A stretch of DNA of 64,000 nucleotides, taken from Sphaerisporangium fuscum (GTDB taxonomy: Bacteria > Actinomycetota > Actinomycetes > Streptosporangiales > Streptosporangiaceae). The stretch lies in the NCBI RefSeq assembly GCF_018531465.1, contig NZ_JAHDTF010000001.1, positions 124,001 through 188,000 of the forward strand, read 5' to 3'. Below, one piece after another: positions 1 to 8,288 of this stretch (the stretch's first letter is position 1; each line of letters begins with the position of its first letter). Below the pieces are notes generated by a model that was not told where the DNA came from, made no database searches, and saw only the letters and a program-made list of their open reading frames with translations. The translations under genes were made by a program, and so were the position numbers.

Positions 1-369
1 CTCGGACGCCTCGTCGCCGAGGCCGTCGGCCAGCATGCCGGCCAGCCCTCGGTACTGCGCCACGTGCTCGACGAGCGCGCGCACCCATCCCTCCAGCGCC
101 TCCCCCGCGGACGCCTCGGCCAGCAGCCGGTCGCCGAGCTCGAACAGCTGCTCGTTGCGTTCGCGCAGCAGGGCGCCGACCAGGGCCAGGCGCGTCGGGA
201 AGTGCCCGTAGAGCGTGCCGATGGCGACCCCGGCGCGCCGGGCGACGCTCTCCAGCGAGGTCTCAGTGCCGTGCTCCCGGAAGGCGGCGTCGGCCTCGGC
301 CAGGAGGCGTTCGTAGTTGCGTCGCGCGTCGGCGCGGGGGCGGCGCCCTCGCGGGCTGCTGGTCTCCAT
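1..369 (-). CDS. TetR/AcrR family transcriptional regulator (partial, cut by window edge)
   Basis: The reverse strand reads from an ATG at 369 into a typical TetR N-terminus: a basic start (SPRGRRPRADARRNYERLL), then a helix-turn-helix containing VARRAGVAIGTLYGHFPTR, the family recognition helix and its following Y-x-H-F segment. The ligand-binding half begins (ALLRERNEQLFELGDRLL) and runs off the window, so about 123 residues are present. It is divergent from the NmrA-like reductase at 481, and the 111-base gap carries two identical-type palindromes, the layout of an autoregulated repressor controlling its divergent neighbour. The inducer cannot be told. The family call is seen directly; the target gene is inferred. 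Confidence 0.9.
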   Translation of the reverse strand, partial: METSSPRGRRPRADARRNYERLLAEADAAFREHGTETSLESVARRAGVAIGTLYGHFPTRLALVGALLRERNEQLFELGDRLLAEASAGEALEGWVRALVEHVAQYRGLAGMLADGLGDEASE

Positions 370-390
370 CCGATGTCCCCTTGCTGATTC

Positions 391-426
391 GAGGCTGCCT
401 CGATTTAATCTTCTCGAGGCCGCCTC
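391..426. promoter_or_regulatory. Tandem TetR-type operators
   Basis: Two copies of the 11-base palindrome GAGGCNGCCTC lie at 391-401 (centre T) and 416-426 (centre C), 25 bases apart, in the divergent intergenic region between the TetR gene and the reductase. The geometry fits two TetR dimers binding one promoter region. No experimental support; inferred from symmetry and position. Confidence 0.65.
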
Positions 427-480
427 AGTTTATTGCCACGAGGCGGTCCATCTCTCCACCCCACGACTGAGGAGACTTTC

Positions 481-1362
481 ATGATCTTGGTTACCGGAGC
501 CACCGGCTCCATCGGCAGGCACCTCGTCAGGCGCCTGCGGCAGGAGCGGGTGCCCTTCAAGGCGTTCGTGCGCGACGAGCACAAGGGCCGGGCGCTCGGC
601 TGCGACTACGTCGTGGGCGACTTCGACGACCCCGATTCCCTCGCCACGGCGCTGGAGGGCGTCGACCGCCTCTTCCTGAACACCGCGGGCGCCGAGCCGG
701 TGGCCGGGGAGCAGCCGATGATCCGCCGTCAGAAGACCGCCATCGACGCCGCGGCACGCGCCGGCGTGTCGAAGATCGTGAAGGTCTCGGTCTGGCACGC
801 CCGCGAGGGCGCGCTGCTCGCGGAGGGGGCGCACTGGCACATCGAGCAGCACCTGAAGGCCTCCGGGGTGGACTGGTCGGTGCTGCAGCCCAGCGGGTTC
901 ATGCAGAACTTCGTCACGGGCACGGGCGCCTTCACCGAGGACGGCGACCTGGTGGGCACCTCGGGGGACGCGCGCGTCTCCTACATCGACTGCCACGACA
1001 TCGCCGCCTGCGCGGCGGTGCTGCTGACCGGGCCCCGGGGCGGCGGCGAAAGCTTCGTGCTGACCGGGCCCGAGGCGCTGACCCACGCCGAGATCGCGGA
1101 GAAGCTCTCCGCCGCGCTGGGCAGGACGGTGAGGTACGTCGACGTGCCGCCCGCCCGGATGGCGGCGACCCTCAAGACGCAGGGGCTGCCGCCGCGGTTC
1201 GTCGACGACGTCGTACAGCTGTGGCAGGAGGTGGCGGCGGGGTCGCTGTCGGCGACGACGGCCGCCGTGGACGACCTGACCGGACGGCCGGCGCGCACCT
1301 TCGAGGAGTTCCTCGCCGGCAACCGCGAGACCCTCCTGACCGGCCCGCTCGCCCGGCGATGA
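481..1362 (+). CDS. NAD(P)-binding NmrA/QOR2-like SDR-type reductase
   Basis: A 293-residue protein starting with the atypical-SDR dinucleotide motif TGATGSIGRHLVRRL at residues 4-18. It continues with the NmrA-type pattern of sensing segments (YVVGDFDDPDSL, VKVSVWHARE, SVLQPSGFMQNF), as in quinone oxidoreductase 2 or NmrA-like proteins. It probably binds NAD(P)H and either reduces a quinone or other electrophile or acts as a redox sensor. ATG 481 is chosen because upstream in-frame codons fall in the operator region and add an unconserved tail. The gene is divergent from the TetR gene and probably its main target. The substrate is unknown. Confidence 0.88.
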   Translation: MILVTGATGSIGRHLVRRLRQERVPFKAFVRDEHKGRALGCDYVVGDFDDPDSLATALEGVDRLFLNTAGAEPVAGEQPMIRRQKTAIDAAARAGVSKIVKVSVWHAREGALLAEGAHWHIEQHLKASGVDWSVLQPSGFMQNFVTGTGAFTEDGDLVGTSGDARVSYIDCHDIAACAAVLLTGPRGGGESFVLTGPEALTHAEIAEKLSAALGRTVRYVDVPPARMAATLKTQGLPPRFVDDVVQLWQEVAAGSLSATTAAVDDLTGRPARTFEEFLAGNRETLLTGPLARR

Positions 1363-1369
1363 CCCGCCT

Positions 1370-2518
1370 TCACACAGGTGTGGGCTCCTGCGCCCCGGCC
1401 GGCCGTGCCGACGGGCGAGGATGGAACAGCAAGATCAGCGAGATGGCCAGGAACGCCGGCGCGGCGGTGAGCGGAGCCGGCGCGGAGGCGTTCCCGGTGG
1501 CCGTGGAGACGAGCGCGACCACGCCCGGGACCAGCGGCTGGGCCACTCCCCAGGAGGAGCCGCTGAAGGCGAACCACCGGGGACGGTCCCGCTCCGGGGC
1601 GATCTCCGCGACCAGCGCCGGCCAGCGTCCCATCAGCGCCGCGTTGACCGCCGACCAGCACACGTAACCCGCCACGAGCGCGACCGGCTCGCGGGTGACG
1701 GCCATGGCCAGGGCCGGCACGGCGAGCACCGGGCCGCTGCTCTTCAGCACCTGGAGGTGCGGGCGGCCGCGCAGGACGCGCTGGGCGAGCCACCCGGCGG
1801 ACGGTGCCAGCAGCGCCGCGCCGGTGAGGGTCGCGCCGGGCAGCCATGCCGGGGCGCCGCGCTGCAGCAGGAGCGACGGCGTGAACATCACCAGGGCCAG
1901 GTAGCCGAGCGCGTAGGCGGTGCAGGCGCCGGTCAGCAGCACCAGGGACGCCGGCGGCCGCCACCTCCGCCGCGCCTTCTCCGTCCGCGGCCGCGGCTGG
2001 GCCGGGAGGAAGACCCGCGCGACCGCCGCCGACGCGAGGCACGTGGCGGCGTCCACCGCGATCAGCCAGCGGACGCCGAGCGGCAGCAGGACGGCGGCGA
2101 GCATCCCGGCGACCGCGCCCGCCGCCACCAGCCAGGTGCCGAACCGCCGGAAAACGGTCTCTCGGAGATGCTCGGGCGTGAGCCGCGCCAGCAGCTCTGT
2201 GGTGGCGGGCTCGTAGATCTCGAACGCGAGCCCGGTCGCGGCGGTGGCCAGGAGGATCTGGCCCGGGGTACGCGCCGCGGTGAGCGCCGCGAGGGCGACC
2301 CCCGTGGCGGCCAGGCCGAGGACGAGCACGCCTCGGGGCGCCATCCGGTCGAGCAGGATCGCCCCGCCCCACCGGGAGACCAGCGCCGCGCCCCCGAACA
2401 CGGCGAGGGCCGCCGTCGTGAGACCGGGCCCGGCGAGCACCGCCAGGAACCCGATCGCGAAGGACCCCACCGCGTTGAGCACCCGCACCCAGAGCAGCGC
2501 GGTGACAGCCTGTGGCAT
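1370..2518 (-). CDS. MFS transporter
   Basis: A 382-residue, strongly hydrophobic protein with about 10-12 predicted membrane spans. It begins MPQAVTALLWVRVLNAVGSF and carries the cytoplasmic-loop motif ALVSRWGGAILLDRMAPRG, close to the MFS loop 2-3 signature G-x-x-x-D-R. Its ATG shares one base with the TGA of the upstream MmyB-type regulator (TGATG), so the two are translationally coupled and form an operon. Drug or small-molecule efflux under control of that regulator is the likely role; the substrate cannot be inferred. A longer in-frame start exists upstream but lies inside the regulator gene. Confidence 0.87.
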   Translation of the reverse strand: MPQAVTALLWVRVLNAVGSFAIGFLAVLAGPGLTTAALAVFGGAALVSRWGGAILLDRMAPRGVLVLGLAATGVALAALTAARTPGQILLATAATGLAFEIYEPATTELLARLTPEHLRETVFRRFGTWLVAAGAVAGMLAAVLLPLGVRWLIAVDAATCLASAAVARVFLPAQPRPRTEKARRRWRPPASLVLLTGACTAYALGYLALVMFTPSLLLQRGAPAWLPGATLTGAALLAPSAGWLAQRVLRGRPHLQVLKSSGPVLAVPALAMAVTREPVALVAGYVCWSAVNAALMGRWPALVAEIAPERDRPRWFAFSGSSWGVAQPLVPGVVALVSTATGNASAPAPLTAAPAFLAISLILLFHPRPSARPAGAQEPTPV

Positions 2519-3426
2519 CAGACCCCGTCGAGAACGTCCGCGGCGGGCGAGTGCGCGCCCCAGCCGGCCAGCAGGCGCAGGTTCTCCGCCGCGGCGGAGC
2601 TCGGCCCGGGGTGGTAGACGGCCAGGCACTGCTCAGGGTCGTCGGGCAGCTGGAGCAACTCGAAGGAGAGAGTGAGGTCGCCCACCAGCGGATGGTTCAG
2701 GCGCCGGGTGCCGTGGCTCTTCTCCTTGACGTCGTGCCGGGCCCACAGGCGGCGGAACTCCGGGCTCCGCGTCGATAGCTCCCCCACCAGCGCCGACAGC
2801 TGTGGATCGCCCGGGTGGCGGCCGGCGTACAGGCGCAGGGCGCCGACGACGTCGGCCGCCTTCGACTCCCAGTCCGCGAACAGCCGCCGGTGGTCGGGCC
2901 GGAGGAACACCAGCCGGGCCCAGTTGCGCTCCTGGGAGGGCAGCCGGTCCCAGTAGCCGAAAAGGGCGGCCGCCATCGGGTTCCAGGCCAGGATGTCCGA
3001 GCGTGGTCCCGTCACGTACGCGGCCACTCCGTCCATGGAGGTCAGCAACGCGGCGAGCGCACCGCGTACCTGCTGCCGCGGTGGCGGCGTGGGCCCCTTC
3101 CGGGGGTGGCACGTGGCCAGGTGGGTGAGGTGGCTGTGTTCGTGATCCGTCAGCCGCAGGGCACGCCCGATCGCGTCGAGCACCTCGGCCGACACGTTCT
3201 GGCCCCTGCCCTGCTCCAGCCTGGTGAGGTAGGCGACCGACACGCCGGCGAGCTGGGCCAGTTCCTCCCGGCGCAGTCCGGGCACCCGCCGGTGCCGTCC
3301 GAAGGCCGGCAACCCGACGTCCTCCGGTCGCAGCCGGGCCCGGCGGCTGCGCAGGAACCGCCCGAGCTCGGCCCGCGGGTCCATGGTCCGCTCACCGCCG
3401 GGCTCCGCACCGGGTCGATCGTTCAT
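2518..3426 (-). CDS. XRE-family regulator with MmyB-like ligand-binding domain
   Basis: A 302-residue protein with an N-terminal helix-turn-helix (VPGLRREELAQLAGVSVAYL then TRLEQGRGQNVS, roughly residues 48-80), followed by a long C-terminal segment starting at HPRKGPTPPPRQQV that matches the MmyB-type PAS-like ligand-binding domain (AYVTGPRSDILAWN, ALFGYWD, NWARLVFL). The RREELA-x-LAGVS-x-x-Y-x-TRLEQGR pattern is diagnostic of this actinobacterial regulator group. ATG 3426 sits 7 bases after a GATAAT-like -10, suggesting a leaderless message. An internal ATG at 3384 with a GGTGAG upstream is the alternative start. It is coupled to the MFS gene downstream, its likely target. Confidence 0.9.
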   Translation of the reverse strand: MNDRPGAEPGGERTMDPRAELGRFLRSRRARLRPEDVGLPAFGRHRRVPGLRREELAQLAGVSVAYLTRLEQGRGQNVSAEVLDAIGRALRLTDHEHSHLTHLATCHPRKGPTPPPRQQVRGALAALLTSMDGVAAYVTGPRSDILAWNPMAAALFGYWDRLPSQERNWARLVFLRPDHRRLFADWESKAADVVGALRLYAGRHPGDPQLSALVGELSTRSPEFRRLWARHDVKEKSHGTRRLNHPLVGDLTLSFELLQLPDDPEQCLAVYHPGPSSAAAENLRLLAGWGAHSPAADVLDGV

Positions 3427-3604
3427 GGCGCAATTATCCCCGTTCGTCCGCGTACGACTGAATATGAGGGTGACCCTGCCGGTAGTAGGACCAGCGGTCG
3501 TGAGCAGAACAGGTCACTGGGAACCCCCGGCCTCGCTGCGGCAGGCTCGGACCGTCCCCCCCATCGGGGCGGGGCGCACGACCAGCATGGGGGGAAGACT
3601 TCCG

Positions 3605-4411
3605 ATGAGCACCTCTTTCGTCACGCAGCGTGACGGCCGTAGGGCGGCCGCCGAGGATCTGGCGCCGCTCGCCTTCGCGGGCTACGCCCACTTCACCGCC
3701 ATGCAGGTGCGCGGCGGCCGGGTCCGGGGCCTCGACCTCCACCTGGAGCGGCTGCGGTTCGCCTCGATGGAGTTGTTCGGCCGCGCCCTGCCCGACGACC
3801 TGGTGCAAAGTCATCTGCGGGCGGCCCTGGAGGCCGGTCCGGCCGACCTCTCACTGGTCGCCACCGTCTACTCGCCGGCGGGCGAGTTCACCGTGGCCGG
3901 GGACGCCGTGGACCCCGAGGTGCTGGTCCGCACCGGGCCGGCCGCCTCCGGCCCGGAGGGCCCGCTGACGCTGGCGGCGATCGAGTACGAACGCGTCCTC
4001 CCGGCGGTGAAGCACGTCGGCGAGGTGGCCAAGACCTATTACCTGCGCCAGGCCGTCGCGCGGGGCTTCGACGACGCCGCCTTCGTCGACCGCCGCGGCC
4101 GGCTCAGCGAGGCCTCGATCTGGAACCTCGCCTTCTGGGACGGCAGCGCGGTGGTCTGGCCCGAGGCCGAGATGCTGGGCGGGATCACGATGAGCGTCAT
4201 CCGGCGACAGCTGGATCGCATGGGCGTCCCCCAGCGCGTCCAGGAGGTCACCCTCGCCGACCTGGCGGGGCTGGCCGGGGCCGCGGTCATGAACTCGTGG
4301 ACGCCCGGTGTGGCGGTCCACCGGATCGGCTCGGTGCCCCTGCCCGAGGCCCCGGCTTTCGTGGAGCTGCTCCACCGCGCCTACCAGGCCGAACCCCTCA
4401 CCGCACCGTGA
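3605..4411 (+). CDS. PLP-dependent class IV aminotransferase / aminodeoxychorismate-lyase-like
   Basis: A 268-residue fold-type IV PLP enzyme. The segment EVAKTYYLRQAVARGFDDAA (about 138-157) supplies the expected PLP lysine, and FVDRRGRLSEASIWNLAF is the family glutamate/asparagine motif that holds the cofactor. N-terminal LHLERLRFAS matches the class IV pattern H-x-x-R-L. Members transfer amino groups from branched-chain or D-amino acids or cleave aminodeoxychorismate; which applies here cannot be decided. ATG 3605 is used because the longer reading frame upstream adds 74 low-complexity residues. It is convergent with the GNAT gene. No pathway partners lie nearby. Confidence 0.88.
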   Translation: MSTSFVTQRDGRRAAAEDLAPLAFAGYAHFTAMQVRGGRVRGLDLHLERLRFASMELFGRALPDDLVQSHLRAALEAGPADLSLVATVYSPAGEFTVAGDAVDPEVLVRTGPAASGPEGPLTLAAIEYERVLPAVKHVGEVAKTYYLRQAVARGFDDAAFVDRRGRLSEASIWNLAFWDGSAVVWPEAEMLGGITMSVIRRQLDRMGVPQRVQEVTLADLAGLAGAAVMNSWTPGVAVHRIGSVPLPEAPAFVELLHRAYQAEPLTAP

Positions 4412-4420
4412 GGCCGGTCC

Positions 4421-4942
4421 TCACGACCGTGCGCCGCTGCCCGGCCACTCGTGGGACAGAATGCTCATGTTGACCGAGGACCACCACTCGCCGTCCACCA
4501 GCGTGACCTCCCGGTGGACGCCTTCGCGCCGGAAGCCGAGGCGCTCGTAGAGACCGATCGCTCGGGTGTTGTGCGGGTAGACGCCGAGGTCGAGGCGGTG
4601 AACCTGCAGCTCCTCGAACGCGATCCTCATCGCGGCCTCGATCACGGCCGCGCCGATCCCCCGGCCACGGGCGGCCGGCGAGACGAGGATCATGCCGATG
4701 CGGGCCGACCAGCCCCGCGCGTCGGGCGTCAGCGCGAGATGGGAGATCGGCGTGCCGTCCGGTCCGTCCGCGACCAGAACCCGCCGCCGGGGCACGGCGG
4801 CGTGCGCGGCGGTGAGCTGCTCGGCGGTGAACGGCCAGGTGAAGCCGCTGTTCCCCGACCACGTGGTCAGTTCCTCGGGGCCCTGGACCCAGGAGGCGAC
4901 GACGGCGGCGTCCGGCGTCTCGAACTCGCGTAGCGCGATCAC
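4421..4942 (-). CDS. GNAT family N-acetyltransferase
   Basis: A 173-residue acetyltransferase. The acetyl-CoA pyrophosphate-binding motif A reads VSPAARGRGIGAAVIEAAM (about residues 87-105), and the C-terminal NTRAIGLYERLGFRREGVHR is the RimJ/RimL-like motif B. It most resembles small-molecule or protein N-terminal acetyltransferases of the RimJ type. Acceptor unknown. It is convergent with the aminotransferase at 3605 and divergent from the kinase-like gene at 5028, so probably a single-gene transcript. Confidence 0.9.
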   Translation of the reverse strand: MIALREFETPDAAVVASWVQGPEELTTWSGNSGFTWPFTAEQLTAAHAAVPRRRVLVADGPDGTPISHLALTPDARGWSARIGMILVSPAARGRGIGAAVIEAAMRIAFEELQVHRLDLGVYPHNTRAIGLYERLGFRREGVHREVTLVDGEWWSSVNMSILSHEWPGSGARS

Positions 4943-5027
4943 GGGGTATGTCTACCATCGGCGCGGTTCCCGCTGCCAACCCGCCCCTGTCACCACCTGA
5001 CCTTCCGGATCGGGTGTACTACCGGTC

Positions 5028-5570
5028 GTGGACGCAACGGTCTCCGGAATCGCGACGTGGCTGAGCAGGCGCCCGCCCCGCGTGGGCGCTACCCGCGTGC
5101 TCGCCGTCGAGGGACGGTCGGGCTCGGGAAAGTCGACGCTGGCCACGGCACTCGCGTCCGAACTCGCCGCCCCGGTCGTGCGCATGGACGACCTGTACGC
5201 CGGCTGGGACGGCCTGCTGGAAGGCGTCGGCGCGCTGGTCGAGTGGGTGCTCCGCCCACTGGCCTCGGGCGGGGCCGCGCGGTGGCGCCGCTACGACTGG
5301 GCGGCCGGCGCCTACGCCGAATGGCACACCGTCCCCGCCGGCGCGGTCCTCATCGTGGAGGGCGTCGGCTCAGGCGCCCGTGCCGCGTCCCCCTTCCTGA
5401 GCGGCCTGCTCTGGCTGGAGGCCACCGCCGCCACCCGCAGGACCCGCGCCCTGACCCGCGACGGCGACCTGTACGCCCCCCACTGGGCCCGCTGGGCCCA
5501 GCAGGAGGACCACTACTACGCCGCCGACGACGTCCGCGCCCGCGCCGACCTGACGATCCACACGGAGTGA
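5028..5570 (+). CDS. Uridine-kinase-like P-loop NTPase
   Basis: A 180-residue P-loop protein with Walker A in EGRSGSGKSTLATALA (near residues 28-43), an acidic RMDDLYAGWDGL segment following the first strand, and a LIVEGVGSG strand typical of the uridine kinase/AAA nucleoside kinase superfamily. It is shorter than catalytic uridine kinases and lacks an obvious full lid, so phosphotransfer to a nucleoside is only a family-based guess. The start is a GTG at 5028; no strong ribosome site is visible. Divergent from the GNAT gene. Confidence 0.85.
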   Translation: MDATVSGIATWLSRRPPRVGATRVLAVEGRSGSGKSTLATALASELAAPVVRMDDLYAGWDGLLEGVGALVEWVLRPLASGGAARWRRYDWAAGAYAEWHTVPAGAVLIVEGVGSGARAASPFLSGLLWLEATAATRRTRALTRDGDLYAPHWARWAQQEDHYYAADDVRARADLTIHTE

Positions 5571-5648
5571 GACCGCGACAGGCGATGCCTGCCTCGCCCT
5601 CACCTGTTCAAACAGCTCCTGGGGGCTGCCCGGCCACTCGGCGCGAGT

Positions 5649-5679
5649 TGAACAGAATGTTCACAACAACTCGTTGACA
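5649..5679 (+). promoter_or_regulatory. Palindrome plus -35-like element upstream of the HTH gene
   Basis: The 15-base palindrome TGAACAGAATGTTCA lies at 5649-5663, and a consensus -35 TTGACA at 5674-5679, with the ATG of the HTH gene 32 bases after the -35. No clear -10 hexamer can be assigned, though the spacing suits a very short leader. The palindrome may be an operator for autoregulation; this is inferred. Confidence 0.4.
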
Positions 5680-5710
5680 ACAAGATGCGCGTTGCTTCAT
5701 GCTTGGCCGC

Positions 5711-6160
5711 ATGAGATCGACTCCCGAGCAGCCCCTCGATCCGTTCGCGCCGCCGCGGCCGGAGGAGGCGCGTGCGCAGCGTGTCCACGCGTCGTTGTTC
5801 CGCGTCGCCGAGCGGCACGCGGCCACCGACGAGCAACGCGGACGGCAGGTCCACCCCTTCGTGATGGGACCGCACGAAGCCGTCAGGCTCGTGTCGTTCC
5901 TGATGAGCGGGGCCGCGCAGCTCGACGACGGCGAGCCGGAGGTGGACGCGGCCGACATCACGGCCGCCTTGACCCTCGTCCCCCAGGCCCGCGCGGAGAT
6001 GGACGAGTTGGAGGCCGGGCTCATCCAGATGGCCCGGGGACGCGGCATGACCTGGCAGGAGATCGCCTTCGGTCTCGGGCTCGGCACCCCGCAGGCCGCC
6101 AGGCAGCGGTACGAACGCCTGGCCGACCGCACCGCCGCCGACCTCGACGAAGGCCGGTAG
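5711..6160 (+). CDS. HTH DNA-binding protein
   Basis: A protein of 149 residues (153 if the upstream ATG at 5699 is used). The C-terminal region TWQEIAFGLGLGTPQAARQR (about residues 116-135) is a clear helix-turn-helix that recurs in a common actinobacterial family of small DNA-binding proteins. The N-terminal half (VASLFRVAER-type helix, ADITAALTLVPQARAEMDEL) is helical and probably mediates dimerisation. No ligand pocket is visible. It is convergent with the DUF5937/ArsR regulator. Function: probable transcriptional regulator; targets unknown. Confidence 0.78.
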   Translation: MRSTPEQPLDPFAPPRPEEARAQRVHASLFRVAERHAATDEQRGRQVHPFVMGPHEAVRLVSFLMSGAAQLDDGEPEVDAADITAALTLVPQARAEMDELEAGLIQMARGRGMTWQEIAFGLGLGTPQAARQRYERLADRTAADLDEGR

Positions 6161-6167
6161 GTCCCTT

Positions 6168-7115
6168 CTAGGGAGAGGCGGCGGCCAGGAGCGATTCGGC
6201 GGCGGAGGTACGGGCGTACAGGACCGAGCGGCCCGCGCGGTGAGCGCTGACCAGGCCCGCGTCGCGCAGCGCCGTCAGGTACTGCGACACCCCGGCCGGG
6301 GAGAGCCCGGTGCGCTGAGCCAGCTCCGTCGTGGAGGCCGGGGCGTCCAGCTCGGTCAGCAGCAGGGTGCGTGAGCGGCCCAGGACCGCGGCGAGGGCCC
6401 CGGCGCCGGCGCTCGGCCGGGGTTCCCAGAGCGAACCGACACCGCGCGCCGGGTAGGCGAGCTGCGGCGGGTCCGGCGGTCTCACCACGGTGAGCAGGCC
6501 CGGCCCGATGAAGGCCGAGGGAACCAGCAGCAGCCCCGCGCCCGCCGTCCCGCGGGACAGGGGCCTCGACCGCCGCAGGAACCGCAGAGTGTCGTCGTCC
6601 CAGCTCACCGCGGTGTGCAGGTCGTTGAGGAGGCGGGCGGCTCCGTGCTCGGCCACCTGCCGCGCCCGGTAGAAGACATCGGCGTCGAGCACGGCGCGGA
6701 CCCGGGCCCAGTAGGGGGCGAGCGCCAGCTTCCAGTAGGCCTCGATCTCCTCGGCGACCCGGACCAGGCGGTCCCGCGGATCGGTGTACAGGGCGCGCAG
6801 GCGAGGGCTGAGAGGGCCGTGCTTGCGCTCGAACATGTCGAGGTCCTGCCGGACCCGGTGGGCGGGGGTGGCCATGATCGCGGCCAGTTCCTCCGCCAGG
6901 GTGGGGGACGGTCCGGCGGGCGCCGGGTTGAGGAAGTCGGGGACGTATCCGGACGGCGGGACCAGTTCGGCGAGCCACCCGCGGCCGAGGCCGGCGGCGG
7001 CCGCCCGTGGCCGTACCTGCTCGATCCACGGGCCGTGCACGGCATGGGCCGACCCGGGGTGCAGCAGTTTGAAGCTCATGCCGACCTCCCACATCGGCGA
7101 GACGGCGAACCGCAT
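6168..7115 (-). CDS. ArsR-type winged-helix regulator with DUF5937 domain
   Basis: A 315-residue protein with an N-terminal DUF5937-like region (MRFAVSPMWEVGMSF, then helical segments) and a C-terminal ArsR winged helix (ASTTELAQRTGLSPAGVSQY, LRDAGLVSAHRAGRSVLYAR, about 262-302). It is divergent from the aldo/keto reductase at 7230 and probably regulates it. The in-frame sequence upstream of ATG 7115 reads LEELAFSARDLAQ, which looks like the conserved start of this family, yet the only extra initiators before the stop are non-canonical (a CTG at 7154 preceded by GGGAG). True translation may therefore begin 13 codons earlier. Confidence 0.88.
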   Translation of the reverse strand: MRFAVSPMWEVGMSFKLLHPGSAHAVHGPWIEQVRPRAAAAGLGRGWLAELVPPSGYVPDFLNPAPAGPSPTLAEELAAIMATPAHRVRQDLDMFERKHGPLSPRLRALYTDPRDRLVRVAEEIEAYWKLALAPYWARVRAVLDADVFYRARQVAEHGAARLLNDLHTAVSWDDDTLRFLRRSRPLSRGTAGAGLLLVPSAFIGPGLLTVVRPPDPPQLAYPARGVGSLWEPRPSAGAGALAAVLGRSRTLLLTELDAPASTTELAQRTGLSPAGVSQYLTALRDAGLVSAHRAGRSVLYARTSAAESLLAAASP

Positions 7116-7229
7116 CTGCGCGAGATCCCTCGCCGAGAACGCCAGCTCCTCCAGGACCGTTCACTCCCATGGATTCACACATGTCCGAATCAGTGGCCGT
7201 CACCCTACAGCGGCCGGAACCATTCCGGC

Positions 7230-8141
7230 ATGACCTCACACACGATCACCGCGGCGGCGTCCGGCACCTGGAAGCTCGGGGACATGGAGATCAACCGGAT
7301 CGGTTTCGGAGCGATGCGCCTGCCGCAGTACGGCGCGGCGCTGACACCCGACGCCGTCCCCCGGGACCGCGACGAGGCGATCAGGGTGCTGCGCCGCGCG
7401 GTCGAGCTCGGCGTGAACCACATCGACACCGCCGCGTTCTACTTCTCGCCGCTGCGCTCCGCCAACGAGCTGATCAACCGGGCCCTGGCCCCCTACCCGG
7501 ACGACCTCGTCATCGCCACCAAGGTCGGGCCCGCCCGCGACCTCTCCGGCGAGTGGCAGTCCCACGCCACCACAGCCAAGGAGCTGCGCGGCCAGGTCGA
7601 GGAGAACCTGCGCCAGCTCGGCCGTGACCACCTCGACGTGGTGAACCTGCGCATCGTCAGGCCGGATTCGTTCGCCGAGCGCTTCGGCGCTCTCGCCGAA
7701 CTGCGCGAGGCGGGGCTCATCCGCCACCTCGGCATTTCCAACGTCCGCCCCGAACAGCTCGCCGAGGCCCAGGCCATCGCCCCAGTCGTCTGCGTGCAGA
7801 ACATGTACGGGATCGGCGTGCGGCCCGAGTACGACGAGTTCGTGCGCGCCTGCGGTGAGCAGGGCGTCGCGTTCGTCCCCTTCTACGCGATCGCGGCCAC
7901 CGGGCGCGAGGGGGGCACGAGCGGCGAGGAGAGTGAGGAGGTGCTGACGGTCGCGCGGGCGCACGGCGTGAGCCCGGCACAGGTCCGGATCGCGTGGACG
8001 CTGCACCGCGGGCCGCACGTCCTGGCCATCCCCGGCACCGGCGACCCCGGCCACCTGGCCGATAACGTGGCCGCCGGCGCCCTGCGCCTGTCGGAGGACG
8101 ACCTGGCCACCCTGGAGTCCCTGCACCGGCGTGAGGCGTGA
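7230..8141 (+). CDS. Aldo/keto reductase
   Basis: A 303-residue TIM-barrel oxidoreductase of the AKR superfamily. It shows the start motif INRIGFGAMRL, the Asp/Tyr pair of the catalytic tetrad in HIDTAAFYFSP (about 69-79), the Lys in VIATKVGP, and the NADPH-binding C-terminal part with VLAIPGTGDPGHLADNV. The usual His position falls in DVVNLRIV and appears to be Asn, as in several AKR subfamilies. It probably reduces aldehydes or ketones with NADPH; substrate unknown. Divergent from the DUF5937/ArsR gene, its likely regulator. Confidence 0.9.
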   Translation: MTSHTITAAASGTWKLGDMEINRIGFGAMRLPQYGAALTPDAVPRDRDEAIRVLRRAVELGVNHIDTAAFYFSPLRSANELINRALAPYPDDLVIATKVGPARDLSGEWQSHATTAKELRGQVEENLRQLGRDHLDVVNLRIVRPDSFAERFGALAELREAGLIRHLGISNVRPEQLAEAQAIAPVVCVQNMYGIGVRPEYDEFVRACGEQGVAFVPFYAIAATGREGGTSGEESEEVLTVARAHGVSPAQVRIAWTLHRGPHVLAIPGTGDPGHLADNVAAGALRLSEDDLATLESLHRREA

Positions 8142-8288
8142 GGGAAGTGGCGGAGCGTTGACCGTCACATGCGGTGCGGGCTTCTGGTGAGACGAACCGC
8201 CGATCAGCGGTGATCTCGCGGGTGATATCGTCGCCGGGCGCAGGAGCGCGGAAGGCCACGGAGACTGCGCCCGTCCTGACGTCGAGCC

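Noticed and set aside
5601..5663. Another StrR-type box near GTTCAAACAG and AGTTGAAC
   Set aside because: Spacing is far larger than 11 bases and the arms do not match; a shorter independent palindrome explains the symmetry.
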